From Streptomyces exfoliatus (GTDB lineage: Bacteria; Actinomycetota; Actinomycetes; Streptomycetales; Streptomycetaceae), in the NCBI RefSeq assembly GCF_000725545.1, contig NZ_JNZP01000004.1, forward strand, positions 124,001 to 188,000: 64,000 bases of DNA. The letters run 5' to 3'. The translations under genes were made by a program, and so were the position numbers. The notes below the pieces were generated by a model that worked only from the letters and a program-made list of their open reading frames with translations, had not been told where the DNA came from and searched no databases. This document shows positions 1 to 7,169 of this stretch, piece by piece. Positions within the stretch are counted from its first letter, which is position 1, and every line of letters begins with the position of its first letter.

Positions 1-1217
1 CGCTCGCCGCTGACCGGGTTGGTCGCGTACGCGCCGGTGAAGACGCCGGTCTTCTCCTTGGCGTCGGCCTGCCGCTCGACGTCGGACTTGGAGGCGGCCT
101 GCTTGCGGTAGGCGTCGACTGCCTCGGACGGGGTGGCGTGCCCACCGGTCCACACGTCGTGGGTGCCCTCGGGCCAGACAGCCGGGACGATCTTCTCGAC
201 CAGATCGTGCTCGGGCGCCAGGACCATGTAGGTGGCGCCGAACAGGGTGTCCTGGCGGGTGGTGAAGACGGTGATGGCGCCGGTGTCGCCGACCTGGAAG
301 TCGACGCGGGCGCCCTCGGAGCGGCCGATCCAGTTCCGCTGCTGCAGCTTGATGGCCTCGGGCCAGTCCAGCGCGTCCAGGTCGTCCAGCAGGCGGTCCG
401 CGTAGGCGGTGATCCGCATGTTCCACTGGCGCAGCTTGGACTTGAAGACGGGGAAGTTGCCGCGCTCGGAGCGTCCGTCGGCGGTGACCTCCTCGTTGGC
501 CAGGACCGTGCCCAGGCCGGGGCACCAGTTGACGGGCGCGTCGGAGGCGTACGCCAGGCGGTACTCGCCGAGGACGTCGGAGCGCTCGGCGGCGCTCAGC
601 TCGCTCCACGCGCGCGTGGTGCCGGGAACGTCACGAGTGCCGTTCTCGAACTGCTCGATCAGCGCGGCGATCGGACGGGCCTTATTGGCCTCTTCGTCAT
701 ACCAGGAGTTGAAGATCTGCAGGAAGATCCACTGGGTCCACTTGTAGTACTCCGGGTCGATCGTGGCGAACGACCGGCGCTTGTCGTGACCCAGACCCAG
801 CCGGCGCAGCTGGACCTTCATGTTCTCCATGTTGGCCTCGGTGGACACGCGCGGGTGCGTGCCCGTCTGCACGGCGTACTGCTCGGCCGGCAGGCCGAAG
901 GCGTCGAAGCCCAGGGTGTGCAGCACGTTGTGGCCGGTCATGCGCGCGTGGCGGGCGAAAACGTCCGTGGCGATGTAGCCGAGAGGGTGGCCGACGTGCA
1001 GACCCGCACCCGAGGGGTACGGGAACATGTCCATGATGAACTTCTTGGGCCGGGCGGCGATCACGGGGTCGCCCGCCAGGTCACCGGTGGGGTTCGGGGC
1101 CTCGTACGTGCCCTCGGCGTCCCAGAAGTCCTGCCAGCGTGCCTCGATGTCGGCGGCCATGGCCGCCGTGTAGCGATGCGGGGCCGCCGTCTCGGCGGCC
1201 GTATTGATCTCGGTCAT
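1..1217 (-). CDS. leuS: leucine--tRNA ligase, N-terminal 405 residues (runs off window)
   Basis: Class I aminoacyl-tRNA synthetase that charges tRNA-Leu in the cytoplasm. The 3' part of the gene lies beyond the window start. What is visible is the first half of the Rossmann catalytic domain, with the HIGH signature as HVGHPLGY at about residues 74-81 following a PYPSGAGL stretch. The MNITP-like opening is replaced by the bacterial '[10 protein letters not shown]' motif, and the start of the CP1 editing insertion follows. The KMSKS loop lies outside. The start ATG at 1217 has AAGGA just upstream. The gene is preceded by a leader peptide and an intrinsic terminator (separate entries), so leucine-responsive attenuation is likely. 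Identity is certain from the sequence; the full length (about 950 residues in the family) cannot be checked here. Confidence 0.97.
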   Translation of the reverse strand, partial: MTEINTAAETAAPHRYTAAMAADIEARWQDFWDAEGTYEAPNPTGDLAGDPVIAARPKKFIMDMFPYPSGAGLHVGHPLGYIATDVFARHARMTGHNVLHTLGFDAFGLPAEQYAVQTGTHPRVSTEANMENMKVQLRRLGLGHDKRRSFATIDPEYYKWTQWIFLQIFNSWYDEEANKARPIAALIEQFENGTRDVPGTTRAWSELSAAERSDVLGEYRLAYASDAPVNWCPGLGTVLANEEVTADGRSERGNFPVFKSKLRQWNMRITAYADRLLDDLDALDWPEAIKLQQRNWIGRSEGARVDFQVGDTGAITVFTTRQDTLFGATYMVLAPEHDLVEKIVPAVWPEGTHDVWTGGHATPSEAVDAYRKQAASKSDVERQADAKEKTGVFTGAYATNPVSGE

Positions 1218-1273
1218 GGTCCTTGAAGCTCCATCGATCGTCTCTGCCCACTGCCACGGACTGCCGTGAAATG

Positions 1274-1298
1274 AAAAATCCCCTCGCACAGGAGGGGA
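1274..1298 (-). terminator. attenuator terminator in the leuS leader
   Basis: On the minus strand a 7-bp perfect stem (TCCCCTC/GAGGGGA, arms 1292-1298 and 1279-1285) is followed at once by a run of five T (1274-1278). It lies 57 nt upstream of the leuS start and downstream of the leader peptide, so it is placed to stop transcription before leuS. Confidence 0.85.
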
Positions 1299-1311
1299 CG
1301 CCGCGCCGACT

Positions 1312-1337
1312 CCGACAGGATGTCTGTCATCCGTCGG
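1312..1337 (-). promoter_or_regulatory. leader hairpin of the leuS attenuator
   Basis: A strong hairpin lies between the leader-peptide stop and the terminator: CCGAC-GGATG, a 5-nt loop, CATCC-GTCGG with one bulged base. Separately, GCCGCGC just after the leader Leu codons (complement of 1347-1353) is perfectly complementary to GCGCGGC beside the terminator (complement of 1300-1306). This gives a candidate alternative pairing that a ribosome stalled on the Leu codons would block. The structures are read from sequence; the switching logic is inferred. Confidence 0.6.
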
Positions 1338-1343
1338 GACTGA

Positions 1344-1382
1344 TCAGCGCGGCTCGGTAAGCAGAAGGCGTACGGCACGCAT
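1344..1382 (-). CDS. leuS leader peptide MRAVRLLLTEPR
   Basis: A 12-codon ORF (ATG to TGA) contains three consecutive Leu codons, CTT CTG CTT, and is followed by a hairpin and an intrinsic terminator ahead of leuS. A TACCCT -10 box sits exactly 6 nt before its ATG, so the transcript probably starts at or next to the A of the start codon (leaderless). This is the layout of a classical ribosome-mediated attenuator: scarce Leu-tRNA stalls the ribosome on the Leu codons and should favour read-through. As I recall, leuS attenuators of this type have been predicted computationally in some Streptomyces; this copy is identified directly from sequence. Confidence 0.85.
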   Translation of the reverse strand: MRAVRLLLTEPR

Positions 1383-1388
1383 GGCGCC

Positions 1389-1394
1389 AGGGTA
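1389..1394 (-). promoter_or_regulatory. -10 box of the leuS leader transcript
   Basis: TACCCT on the minus strand, 6 nt upstream of the leader-peptide ATG. It fits the TAnnnT -10 consensus of the main Streptomyces sigma factor and the spacing seen at several other genes in this window. Confidence 0.6.
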
Positions 1395-1503
1395 CCGCAG
1401 GGCCCGCGGCGGCCGCACCGGCGTTCACGGGGTGGCGCCGCGCGTACGGGCGAGGGGGAGGGGAGAGTGGGGGCGGCCCACTGACCGTGGCGCCGAACAC
1501 GAA

Positions 1504-1535
1504 GAAGCGGACCACCCGATCCGGGTGACCCGCTT
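1504..1535 (-). terminator. probable terminator of tRNA-Ala (copy 1)
   Basis: Just downstream of the tRNA on the minus strand, AAGCGGGTCACCCG and CGGGTGGTCCGCTT form an imperfect 14-bp hairpin (two mismatches) around a 3-nt loop, followed by TTCTTC. Confidence 0.55.
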
Positions 1536-1544
1536 TCTCTTCTG

Positions 1545-1617
1545 TGGAGCTAAGGAGAATTGAACTCCTGACCTCCTGCATGCCATGCAGGCGCTCTACC
1601 AACTGAGCTATAGCCCC
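1545..1617 (-). tRNA. tRNA-Ala (anticodon GGC), copy 1
   Basis: 73-nt cloverleaf. The acceptor arm is GGGGCTA/TAGCTCC with discriminator A, the D arm contains AGCTCAGTTGGTAGAGC, and the anticodon stem CCTGC/GCAGG encloses the loop ATGGCAT, giving GGC, which reads GCC. A T arm with GTTCAATTC follows. CCA is not encoded. Identical to the copy at 5801-5873. Confidence 0.97.
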
Positions 1618-1665
1618 TTGCTTGTTTCCGTCTCCGTTTCGGTTTCCCTCGCGGCGACAGACAGA

Positions 1666-1695
1666 ACATTAACCGGCTCCCCGGCAGATCTCCAA
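1666..1695 (-). promoter_or_regulatory. promoter of tRNA-Ala copy 1
   Basis: Minus-strand TTGGAG and TAATGT separated by 18 nt, ending about 50 nt upstream of the mature tRNA 5' end. This is a reasonable primary-sigma promoter. Confidence 0.5.
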
Positions 1696-1741
1696 ATCGA
1701 TTCTCGGAGCCCTTCTGACCTGCCGGGTAGGGTCGCCGACT

Positions 1742-2980
1742 GTGTCCGTCTCCGTGCTCTCCAAAACCCGCGCCCGGCCGTGGCCCCTGGCCACCGCCGC
1801 GGCGGTCTGCCTGCTCTCGTTCGCGGCCTTCTGGGTGGCGCAACGCCTCGCCCACGTGAACATGCTCGACGTGATGGTCTACCGGGCCGAGGGCGAGACG
1901 GTCCGGGCCGGCGGCGACCTGTACGCGATGCGCGCCACCTCCGCGAACCTCGGCATGACGTACCCGCCCTTCGCGGCTCTGCTGTTCGTCCCCCTGACCC
2001 TGGTGAGCGTGCCGCTGATGCGGACGCTGAGCACGGCGGGGAACCTGCTCCTCGTCGTCGCCCTGGTGCAGCTGTCGCTGCAGCTGGTCCGCCCTTCGCT
2101 GTCCCGTACGGACCTGTGGCGCACGACACTGTGGGTCGCCGCCGTCGTGGTCTGGTGCGAGCCGGTGTGGACGACCCTGCGGTACGGCCAGATCAACCTG
2201 CTCATAGCGGTGGCGGTGCTCTGGGACCTCACCCGCCGCCGGGACAGCCGATGGGCCGGGCTCGGCATCGGCCTGGCGACCGCGGTGAAGCTCACACCGG
2301 GCCTTTTCGTGGTCCTGCTGCTCGTCGCGGGTCTGCTGCTGTGGCGCCGTGACCGGGTCTGGAACACCTGGCTGCGCACGGCCGTGACGGCGACCGGCGT
2401 GTTCCTGGGAACGACGCTGGCCGTGGTGCTCGCGCTGCCGGCGGACTCGAAGCGGTTCTGGACGGAGACCCTGTTCGAGACCGGCCGGGTCGGCTTCGCC
2501 GAGGAGACCGCCAACCAGTCGATCCGAGGGGTCCTGGCCCGGCTGATGCACACCGACGACCCGGGCATGTGGTGGGCGGTGGCGGCGGCGGTCCTGGGCG
2601 GCGTGGCGATGGTGCTGGCGGTCCGGGCCGCGCTGCGCGGCGACAAGGCGGTGGCGGTGGTCGTCTGCGCGTTCACGGCGCTGATGATCAGCCCGATCTC
2701 CTGGTCCCACCACTGGGTCTGGTGCGTCCCCCTGCTGATCCTTCTCGCGGACCGCGCCACGCGCGCGTGGCCCGTGACGGGGGCCGTCGGCCTGGCCTTC
2801 GCCTCGTTCGCGCTGTGGTGGGTCCCGCACGACCCGGGCCGGCCCGAACTGGACCAGAACGCGGGTCAGATGGTGCTGTCCGCCGTCTATCCCCTGACGG
2901 CGACGGCGTTGCTCGTGGGGTACGTGCTGACGCTGCGGCGTCAGGCTCAGGCTCAGGCTCAGGCCGTGGCGAAGGAGTAG
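1742..2980 (+). CDS. GT87 / DUF2029-type polyprenol-phosphate-mannose-dependent glycosyltransferase
   Basis: A 412-residue polytopic membrane protein with about ten hydrophobic helices. Motifs fit the GT-C, GT87 mannosyltransferase family: an acidic start of the first loop (MLDVMVYR, residues 41-48), YPPFAALLF at 74-82, GQINLL, KLTPGLF, NQSIRG and SPISWSHHWVW near the C terminus. Members transfer mannose from polyprenyl-phosphate-mannose to cell-envelope glycans outside the membrane; the acceptor here is unknown. The chosen GTG start has TAGGGT 8 nt upstream and no clear ribosome-binding site, so a leaderless message is possible. The last 22 nt overlap the convergent zinc-ribbon gene. The C-terminal tail is a short Gln-Ala repeat. 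It lies between the two tRNA-Ala copies. Confidence 0.85.
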   Translation: MSVSVLSKTRARPWPLATAAAVCLLSFAAFWVAQRLAHVNMLDVMVYRAEGETVRAGGDLYAMRATSANLGMTYPPFAALLFVPLTLVSVPLMRTLSTAGNLLLVVALVQLSLQLVRPSLSRTDLWRTTLWVAAVVVWCEPVWTTLRYGQINLLIAVAVLWDLTRRRDSRWAGLGIGLATAVKLTPGLFVVLLLVAGLLLWRRDRVWNTWLRTAVTATGVFLGTTLAVVLALPADSKRFWTETLFETGRVGFAEETANQSIRGVLARLMHTDDPGMWWAVAAAVLGGVAMVLAVRAALRGDKAVAVVVCAFTALMISPISWSHHWVWCVPLLILLADRATRAWPVTGAVGLAFASFALWWVPHDPGRPELDQNAGQMVLSAVYPLTATALLVGYVLTLRRQAQAQAQAVAKE

Positions 2981-3192
2981 AACCGCTTGAGGGTGCAGTG
3001 CTCGTCGAGGAGCCGGCCGTAGATCGGCTCCCCCTCCAGCTCGCGGTACGTCTCGATGGGGTCGCCTTTTATGATCAGCGCCCGCGCGCACTCCTCGCAC
3101 CAGTACTGGAACCCCGGGTTGACGGGGTCCATGTCGCGCACGATGGGCGTGCCGCTGCCGCACCAGTCGCATTTCCGCCTGTGTGCACCCAT
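2959..3192 (-). CDS. small zinc-ribbon-like protein of unknown function
   Basis: A 77-residue cytoplasmic protein with two Cys pairs, CDWC at residues 8-11 and CEEC at 32-35, spaced like a zinc ribbon or knuckle. The remainder is acidic and aromatic with no membrane segment. GGAG is centred about 9 nt upstream of the ATG. I do not recognise a named family; similar short proteins occur in streptomycetes. It overlaps the 3' end of the GT87 gene tail to tail, and a tiny upstream ORF also ending in a Cys-x-x-Cys motif stops 3 nt before its ATG, which suggests coupled translation. Confidence 0.75.
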   Translation of the reverse strand: MGAHRRKCDWCGSGTPIVRDMDPVNPGFQYWCEECARALIIKGDPIETYRELEGEPIYGRLLDEHCTLKRFYSFATA

Positions 3193-3195
3193 CAG

Positions 3196-3267
3196 TCAGC
3201 TCCAGCTGTGGCCGCAGGCCGTGCACCCATAGGACACCCCGCCGTTTTCGCCGAGCACTTGGGCCAC
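3196..3267 (-). CDS. possible 23-residue ORF ending in a Cys-x-x-Cys motif
   Basis: GTG-initiated ORF whose product would end YGCTACGHSWS. It stops 3 nt upstream of the zinc-ribbon gene, and the downstream ribosome-binding site lies inside its last codons. The frame is open further upstream toward the end of the MFS gene but shows no ATG. Third positions are G/C-rich. It could be a real short zinc-binding peptide, a coupling ORF or chance; I cannot decide from sequence alone. Confidence 0.25.
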   Translation of the reverse strand: MAQVLGENGGVSYGCTACGHSWS

Positions 3268-3329
3268 CCTCCCGTCCGGATCCTCGTCCCCCTCCGGCCG
3301 TCCGATTCTGCCATGGCCCCGCAAGAGCG

Positions 3330-4763
3330 TCAGCGTGCTCGGCGTGCCGGTCCGGCCGCCGCCCCGACGATCGCGGCGCCGGCCAGGGCGAGCGTGGTCA
3401 CCCAGAGCGCGCCCGCGGAGTCCCCCGCTCCGTCTCCGGCGGTCCCGCCGAGGAAGAGGGTGCCGAAGGCGGCCACCCCGATGAGCTGGCCGAGCTGGGT
3501 GACGGTGGCCAGCAGCCCGCTGGCGTCGGCCGCGTCCTCGGCCCGCACGGTGGCCAGGGCGCCGGTCAGGGCGGGGCTGAAGGCCAGCGCGATACCCGCT
3601 CCGAACACGCCCAGGGCCGGGTAGAGCCCCCAGCCACCCGTACCGCCGTCCTTGAGCAGCCCGCCGATGGCGACGGCCGCAGCGGCCGCGAGCAGGAATC
3701 CGCCCGGCACCAGCGCGCGGTGCAATCGGGCGGGCCAGCTCCGCCAGGTCAGTCCGACGGCGCCGAAGACGACGGCCGCGGGACCGAAGGTGAGTCCGGC
3801 GCGCAGGGCGCTGTGACCGAGACCGCCCTGCAGGTGCAGGGTGAGGGTGAACAGGAAGCCGGCGTTGACGCCCATGGCCACGGTGATCCAGAGGATCGCT
3901 CGCCCCATGCCGGGCAGGCGGAGGACGCGCGGGGCGATCAGCGGCGCGCCGCCGCGCCGGGCGAGCCGCGACTCGTACGCGCCGAGGAGGGCGAGGAGCA
4001 CCAGGGAGCCGCCGAGCGAGAGCCGGGACCACAGCGGCCAGTCCTGTTCCTGGCCGAGGACCAGGGGCACGGTCAGCAGGGACACGGCGGCGCCGAGCAG
4101 GAGGAGGCCCGGCAGATCGAGGCCACGCGCGCGCGTGGGTCCTGTCGGGTTGTCGCAGGGCAGGACCCGGGCGCCGAGCACGAGCAGGCCGACGCCGATC
4201 GGGACGTTGACGAGGAAGACGGGCCGCCAGCCGGTGCCGAAGAGGTCGGCGCTCACCAGGACCCCGCCGACGACCTGCCCTGCGGCGGCGCCGGTGGCCA
4301 GGACCGCGGAGTAGGCGCTCAGCGCCCGGACCCGGCCTTCGCCGGTGAAGTTCCGCTGGATGAGGCTGAGCACCTGCGGGATCATCAGGGCCGCGCCCGC
4401 GCCCTGCGCGAGCCGGAAAGCGATCAACTGGCCGGGCCCGGTGGCGAGTCCGCAGGCGAGGGAGGCCGCGGTGAAGACGGCGAGGCCGCCGAGGTAGGCC
4501 CGCCGGTGCCCGAGCAGGTCGCCGAGGCGGGCTCCGGTGATCAGCAACACCGCGTAGGCGACGGTGTATCCGGCGACGACGAGCTGGAGTTCGGCCCCCG
4601 AGGCGTTGAGTTCCGCACGGAGCGTGGGCGCGGCGACGTTGACGATGAAGACGTCGAGGAGCGCCATGAACTGGGCGGCGAGCACCACGCCGAGCAGTGG
4701 TCCGGGGCGGTTGTCGGTGCCACCGTCTTTACTGAGTACGGGACGCGATGCGGTCGAGGTCAT
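3330..4763 (-). CDS. MFS drug:H+ antiporter, DHA2 (EmrB/QacA) type
   Basis: 477-residue membrane transporter with about 14 predicted helices. Helix 1 carries LDVFIVNVAAPTL, the DHA2 motif (usually LDxTIVNVALP); the first cytoplasmic loop has GARLGDLLGHRR (motif A), and YSAVLATGAAAGQVVGG gives an antiporter-type motif C. It probably exports a toxic organic compound using the proton gradient; the substrate cannot be told. The start was placed at the ATG giving MTSTASRPVL, because upstream in-frame codons run into the divergent intergenic region. The XRE/MmyB-type regulator at 4865 is divergent, with a 101-bp spacer, the usual layout of a locally regulated efflux pump. Confidence 0.88.
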   Translation of the reverse strand: MTSTASRPVLSKDGGTDNRPGPLLGVVLAAQFMALLDVFIVNVAAPTLRAELNASGAELQLVVAGYTVAYAVLLITGARLGDLLGHRRAYLGGLAVFTAASLACGLATGPGQLIAFRLAQGAGAALMIPQVLSLIQRNFTGEGRVRALSAYSAVLATGAAAGQVVGGVLVSADLFGTGWRPVFLVNVPIGVGLLVLGARVLPCDNPTGPTRARGLDLPGLLLLGAAVSLLTVPLVLGQEQDWPLWSRLSLGGSLVLLALLGAYESRLARRGGAPLIAPRVLRLPGMGRAILWITVAMGVNAGFLFTLTLHLQGGLGHSALRAGLTFGPAAVVFGAVGLTWRSWPARLHRALVPGGFLLAAAAAVAIGGLLKDGGTGGWGLYPALGVFGAGIALAFSPALTGALATVRAEDAADASGLLATVTQLGQLIGVAAFGTLFLGGTAGDGAGDSAGALWVTTLALAGAAIVGAAAGPARRAR

Positions 4764-4864
4764 GCGTCGAGCGTGACCGCGATCGAATACGGGTAACGAG
4801 AGCCCGCTGATGCTGGTACTGACACCACCTGGCAACGGCGGCACGGGGACTCGACCATGGGGGT

Positions 4865-5797
4865 GTGACGATCGTGGCAGCAGCACCGACACAGCGGCGC
4901 CGGCGGCCGGAGCTGGCCGCGTTCCTGCGCAGCCGCCGGGCCAGGGTGACCCCGGAGGACGTGGGGATGCCGCCGGGCCTCCGCCGCCGTACGCCCGGGC
5001 TGCGCCGCGAGGAGGTCGCCCAGCTCTCCGGGGTCGGCGTCACCTGGTACACCTGGCTGGAGCAGGGCCGTCCGATCAACGCCTCCGCGCAGGTCCTCGA
5101 CGCGGTCGCCCGCACGCTGCGCCTGGACCGGCCCGAGCGCGAGCACCTCTACCACCTGGCCGAGGTGCCGTACACCCCGGAGCGGTCGGCCGCGGACATC
5201 GCGGTGGTCAGTCCTGAGCTCCAGGGCATCCTCGACGCCCTCGACCCTCACCCGGCGGTGCTCTACAACGCGCGGTACGACGTGCTCGCGACCAACGCCA
5301 TGTACGAGCGCCTCTTCTTCCAGGACGAACGAGGGGGACAGGACAGCCGGGGCGGACAGGCCATGGACACCGGCCCGTTCGGCATACGCAACGTGCTGTG
5401 GGCGCTCTTCACCTTGCCGGGAGCCACCTGCCCGCTGGTCGACCGGAAGCGGGAGCTGCCGCTGATGGTGGCCCAGTTGAGGGGCGCGTACGGACGCCAT
5501 GTGGGTGAGCCCGCCTGGGAGGAGTTCGTACGGCGGCTCGCGGAGACCAGTGCGGAGTTCGCCCGGCTGTGGCGCAGTGGCGACGTGGTCCCGCCGGGGA
5601 CGCGGGTGAAGGCCTTCCGCCACGAGCGGGTGGGCGAGGTGCGGTTGACCTCGGTCTCCCTCTCCGTCAACGGGATGCCGGAGTGCCGGATCGTGACGTA
5701 CACGCCGAACGACGAGGAGAGCCGCCAGGGGCTCGCGGCTCTGCGCGAGGTGACGGAACGACGAATCCCGCCCCCTGCTGGGGACGGGATCCGGTGA
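4865..5797 (+). CDS. XRE-family transcriptional regulator with MmyB-like ligand domain
   Basis: 310 residues. The N-terminal helix-turn-helix (about residues 12-80) contains LRREEVAQLSGVGVTWYTWLEQG, the hallmark of the Streptomyces MmyB-type XRE family. The remainder (about 105-280) matches the MmyB-like PAS-type ligand-binding domain, with LYNARYDVLATN and a terminal TYTPNDEESRQGLAAL. In this family the C-terminal pocket is thought to bind a fatty-acid-like ligand. It is divergent from the MFS transporter and presumably controls it and itself. The GTG start follows a G-rich stretch. The stop codon lies 3 nt from the 3' end of the second tRNA-Ala gene, so the two convergent transcripts nearly meet. 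Confidence 0.88.
   Translation: MTIVAAAPTQRRRRPELAAFLRSRRARVTPEDVGMPPGLRRRTPGLRREEVAQLSGVGVTWYTWLEQGRPINASAQVLDAVARTLRLDRPEREHLYHLAEVPYTPERSAADIAVVSPELQGILDALDPHPAVLYNARYDVLATNAMYERLFFQDERGGQDSRGGQAMDTGPFGIRNVLWALFTLPGATCPLVDRKRELPLMVAQLRGAYGRHVGEPAWEEFVRRLAETSAEFARLWRSGDVVPPGTRVKAFRHERVGEVRLTSVSLSVNGMPECRIVTYTPNDEESRQGLAALREVTERRIPPPAGDGIR
5765..5790. terminator. hairpin at the regulator/tRNA-Ala convergent junction
   Basis: ATCCCGCCCCC and GGGGACGGGAT form an 11-bp near-perfect stem (one mismatch) with a short loop inside the last codons of the XRE gene. It sits just downstream of the minus-strand tRNA-Ala, so it probably ends that transcript. Confidence 0.45.
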
Positions 5798-5800
5798 CTG

Positions 5801-5873
5801 TGGAGCTAAGGAGAATTGAACTCCTGACCTCCTGCATGCCATGCAGGCGCTCTACCAACTGAGCTATAGCCCC
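5801..5873 (-). tRNA. tRNA-Ala (anticodon GGC), copy 2
   Basis: Base-for-base identical to the tRNA at 1545-1617; the identity extends a few bases past both ends (5798-5874). A TAAAGT -10 box lies at 5910-5915 on the minus strand, about 37 nt upstream of the mature 5' end. The remaining flanks differ from copy 1. Confidence 0.97.
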
Positions 5874-5968
5874 TCGTGTTCTTCGCGCTCTGCGCTGCGA
5901 ACAAGAAGAACTTTAGCCTGTGACCTGCCGGAAAGTGAAATCCGGGCCCGGCAGGCCGGCCACGGGGC

Positions 5969-6622
5969 TCAGTCGTCGTCGCCGAGGACCGGCTCGGGCA
6001 GCGTGCCCGCGTTGTGCTCCATCAGGCGCCAGCCACGGGCGCCCTCACCGAGGACCGACCAGCAGCAGTTCGAGAGGCCACCGAGGCTCTCCCAGTGCTG
6101 GGACTCCAGGTCGAGAAGCCGGCCGATGGTGGTGCGGATCGTGCCGCCGTGACTCACCACGACGAGCGTGCCGTCCTCGGGAAGCTTGTCGGCGTGCTCC
6201 AGGACCACCGGGGCGGCCCGGTCGGCCACCTCGGTCTCCAGCTCGCCGCCGCCCCGGCGCACGGGCTCGCCGCGCTTCCAGGCGGCGTACTGCTCGCCGT
6301 ACCGCGCGACGATCTCGTCGTGGGTCAGCCCCTGCCACTCCCCCGCGTACGTCTCACGCAGCGCGGAGTCGTGGGCGACGGCGTGTCCGGTGAGCGCGGC
6401 CAGCTCGGCGGCGGTGGCCGCCGCCCGCTTCAGGTCGGAGGCGACGATGGCGTCCGGCCTCAGCGAGGCGAGCAGCCGTGCGGCCCGGCGCGCCTGGGCG
6501 ACGCCGGTCTCCGTCAGCTCGATGTCGGTCGAGCCCTGGAAGCGGCGCTCCAGGTTCCAGGAGGTCTGGCCGTGGCGCCAGAGGACGATGCGGCGGCCTC
6601 TGCCGCCCTTGGTGGTGCTCAG
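5969..6622 (-). CDS. histidine phosphatase (phosphoglycerate-mutase superfamily), apparent CTG start
   Basis: 217 residues. The catalytic RHG triad is at residues 16-18 (LWRHGQTSWN), and the second catalytic His is in VVVSHGGTIRTTIG. Both belong to the two-histidine phosphatase superfamily; the substrate is unknown. No ATG, GTG or TTG exists between the RHG motif and the in-frame stop upstream. The only candidate is a CTG overlapping the rsfS stop as CTGA, with GGTGAG before it, where relatives appear to use ATG. The downstream GTG (6262) would remove the active site. Gene order rsfS-phosphatase with a 4-nt overlap implies translational coupling. Confidence 0.85.
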   Translation of the reverse strand: MSTTKGGRGRRIVLWRHGQTSWNLERRFQGSTDIELTETGVAQARRAARLLASLRPDAIVASDLKRAAATAAELAALTGHAVAHDSALRETYAGEWQGLTHDEIVARYGEQYAAWKRGEPVRRGGGELETEVADRAAPVVLEHADKLPEDGTLVVVSHGGTIRTTIGRLLDLESQHWESLGGLSNCCWSVLGEGARGWRLMEHNAGTLPEPVLGDDD

Positions 6623-7086
6623 CGCAGCTCACCGTCCGCTTCGTCGGGGAGTCCGGCGGCGTGGTCGTTGAGGTCGACACCGGTCAGTTCGGCGTGCTCG
6701 GCGGCCTTGCCGCGGGTGTTGCGCGCGTCCTCGGGAAGCGGCAGCTCGGGGCAGTCCTTCCACAGCCGCTCCAGGGCGTAGAAGACCCGCTCCTCGCTGT
6801 GCTGGACGTGGACGACGATGTCGACGTAGTCCAGGAGGATCCAGCGGGCGTCGCGGTCGCCCTCGCGGCGGACGGGCTTGGCGCCGAGGTCCTTGTTCAG
6901 GCGCTCTTCGATCTCGTCGACGATCGACTTGACCTGGCGGTCGTTGGGCGCGGAGGCGAGCAGGAAGGCGTCGGTGATCGACAGCACATCACTGACGTCG
7001 TACGCGATGATGTCGTGCGCGAGCCGGTCTGCGGCCGCCTGAGCGGCGGCGTTGACGAGTTCGATAGAGCGATCCGTGGCGGTCAC
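6619..7086 (-). CDS. rsfS: ribosome silencing factor RsfS (Iojap family)
   Basis: 155 residues spanning the RsfS/Iojap domain: DIIAYDVSDVLSITDAFLLASAPNDRQV, then EGDRDARWILLDYVDIVVHV and the C-terminal YALERLWKDCP. The family binds ribosomal protein uL14 and blocks subunit joining under starvation. The GTG start gives VTATDRSIELV, the usual N terminus; an in-frame GTG further upstream (ORF to 7152) is unlikely. The C-terminal about 30 residues are a charged tail. It lies downstream of the LCP gene and nadD and overlaps the phosphatase by 4 nt. nadD-rsfS linkage is common in bacteria. Confidence 0.93.
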   Translation of the reverse strand: MTATDRSIELVNAAAQAAADRLAHDIIAYDVSDVLSITDAFLLASAPNDRQVKSIVDEIEERLNKDLGAKPVRREGDRDARWILLDYVDIVVHVQHSEERVFYALERLWKDCPELPLPEDARNTRGKAAEHAELTGVDLNDHAAGLPDEADGELR

Positions 7087-7169
7087 ATGCAGGCTTTCGT
7101 CGGCGGTCCAGTACCCCTCCAGGGTCTCACGGACCGCCGACGGCCCCGCCAACGTTTTCCGGAGCGACT

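Noticed and set aside
138..1226. Plus-strand 362-codon frame opposite leuS
   Set aside because: Antisense to unmistakable leuS coding sequence; no motif of its own.
1545..5873. The tRNA-flanked segment considered as an integrated mobile island
   Set aside because: No integrase, transposase, plasmid or phage gene, and both tRNAs are complete with distinct promoters; kept only as a comparative question.
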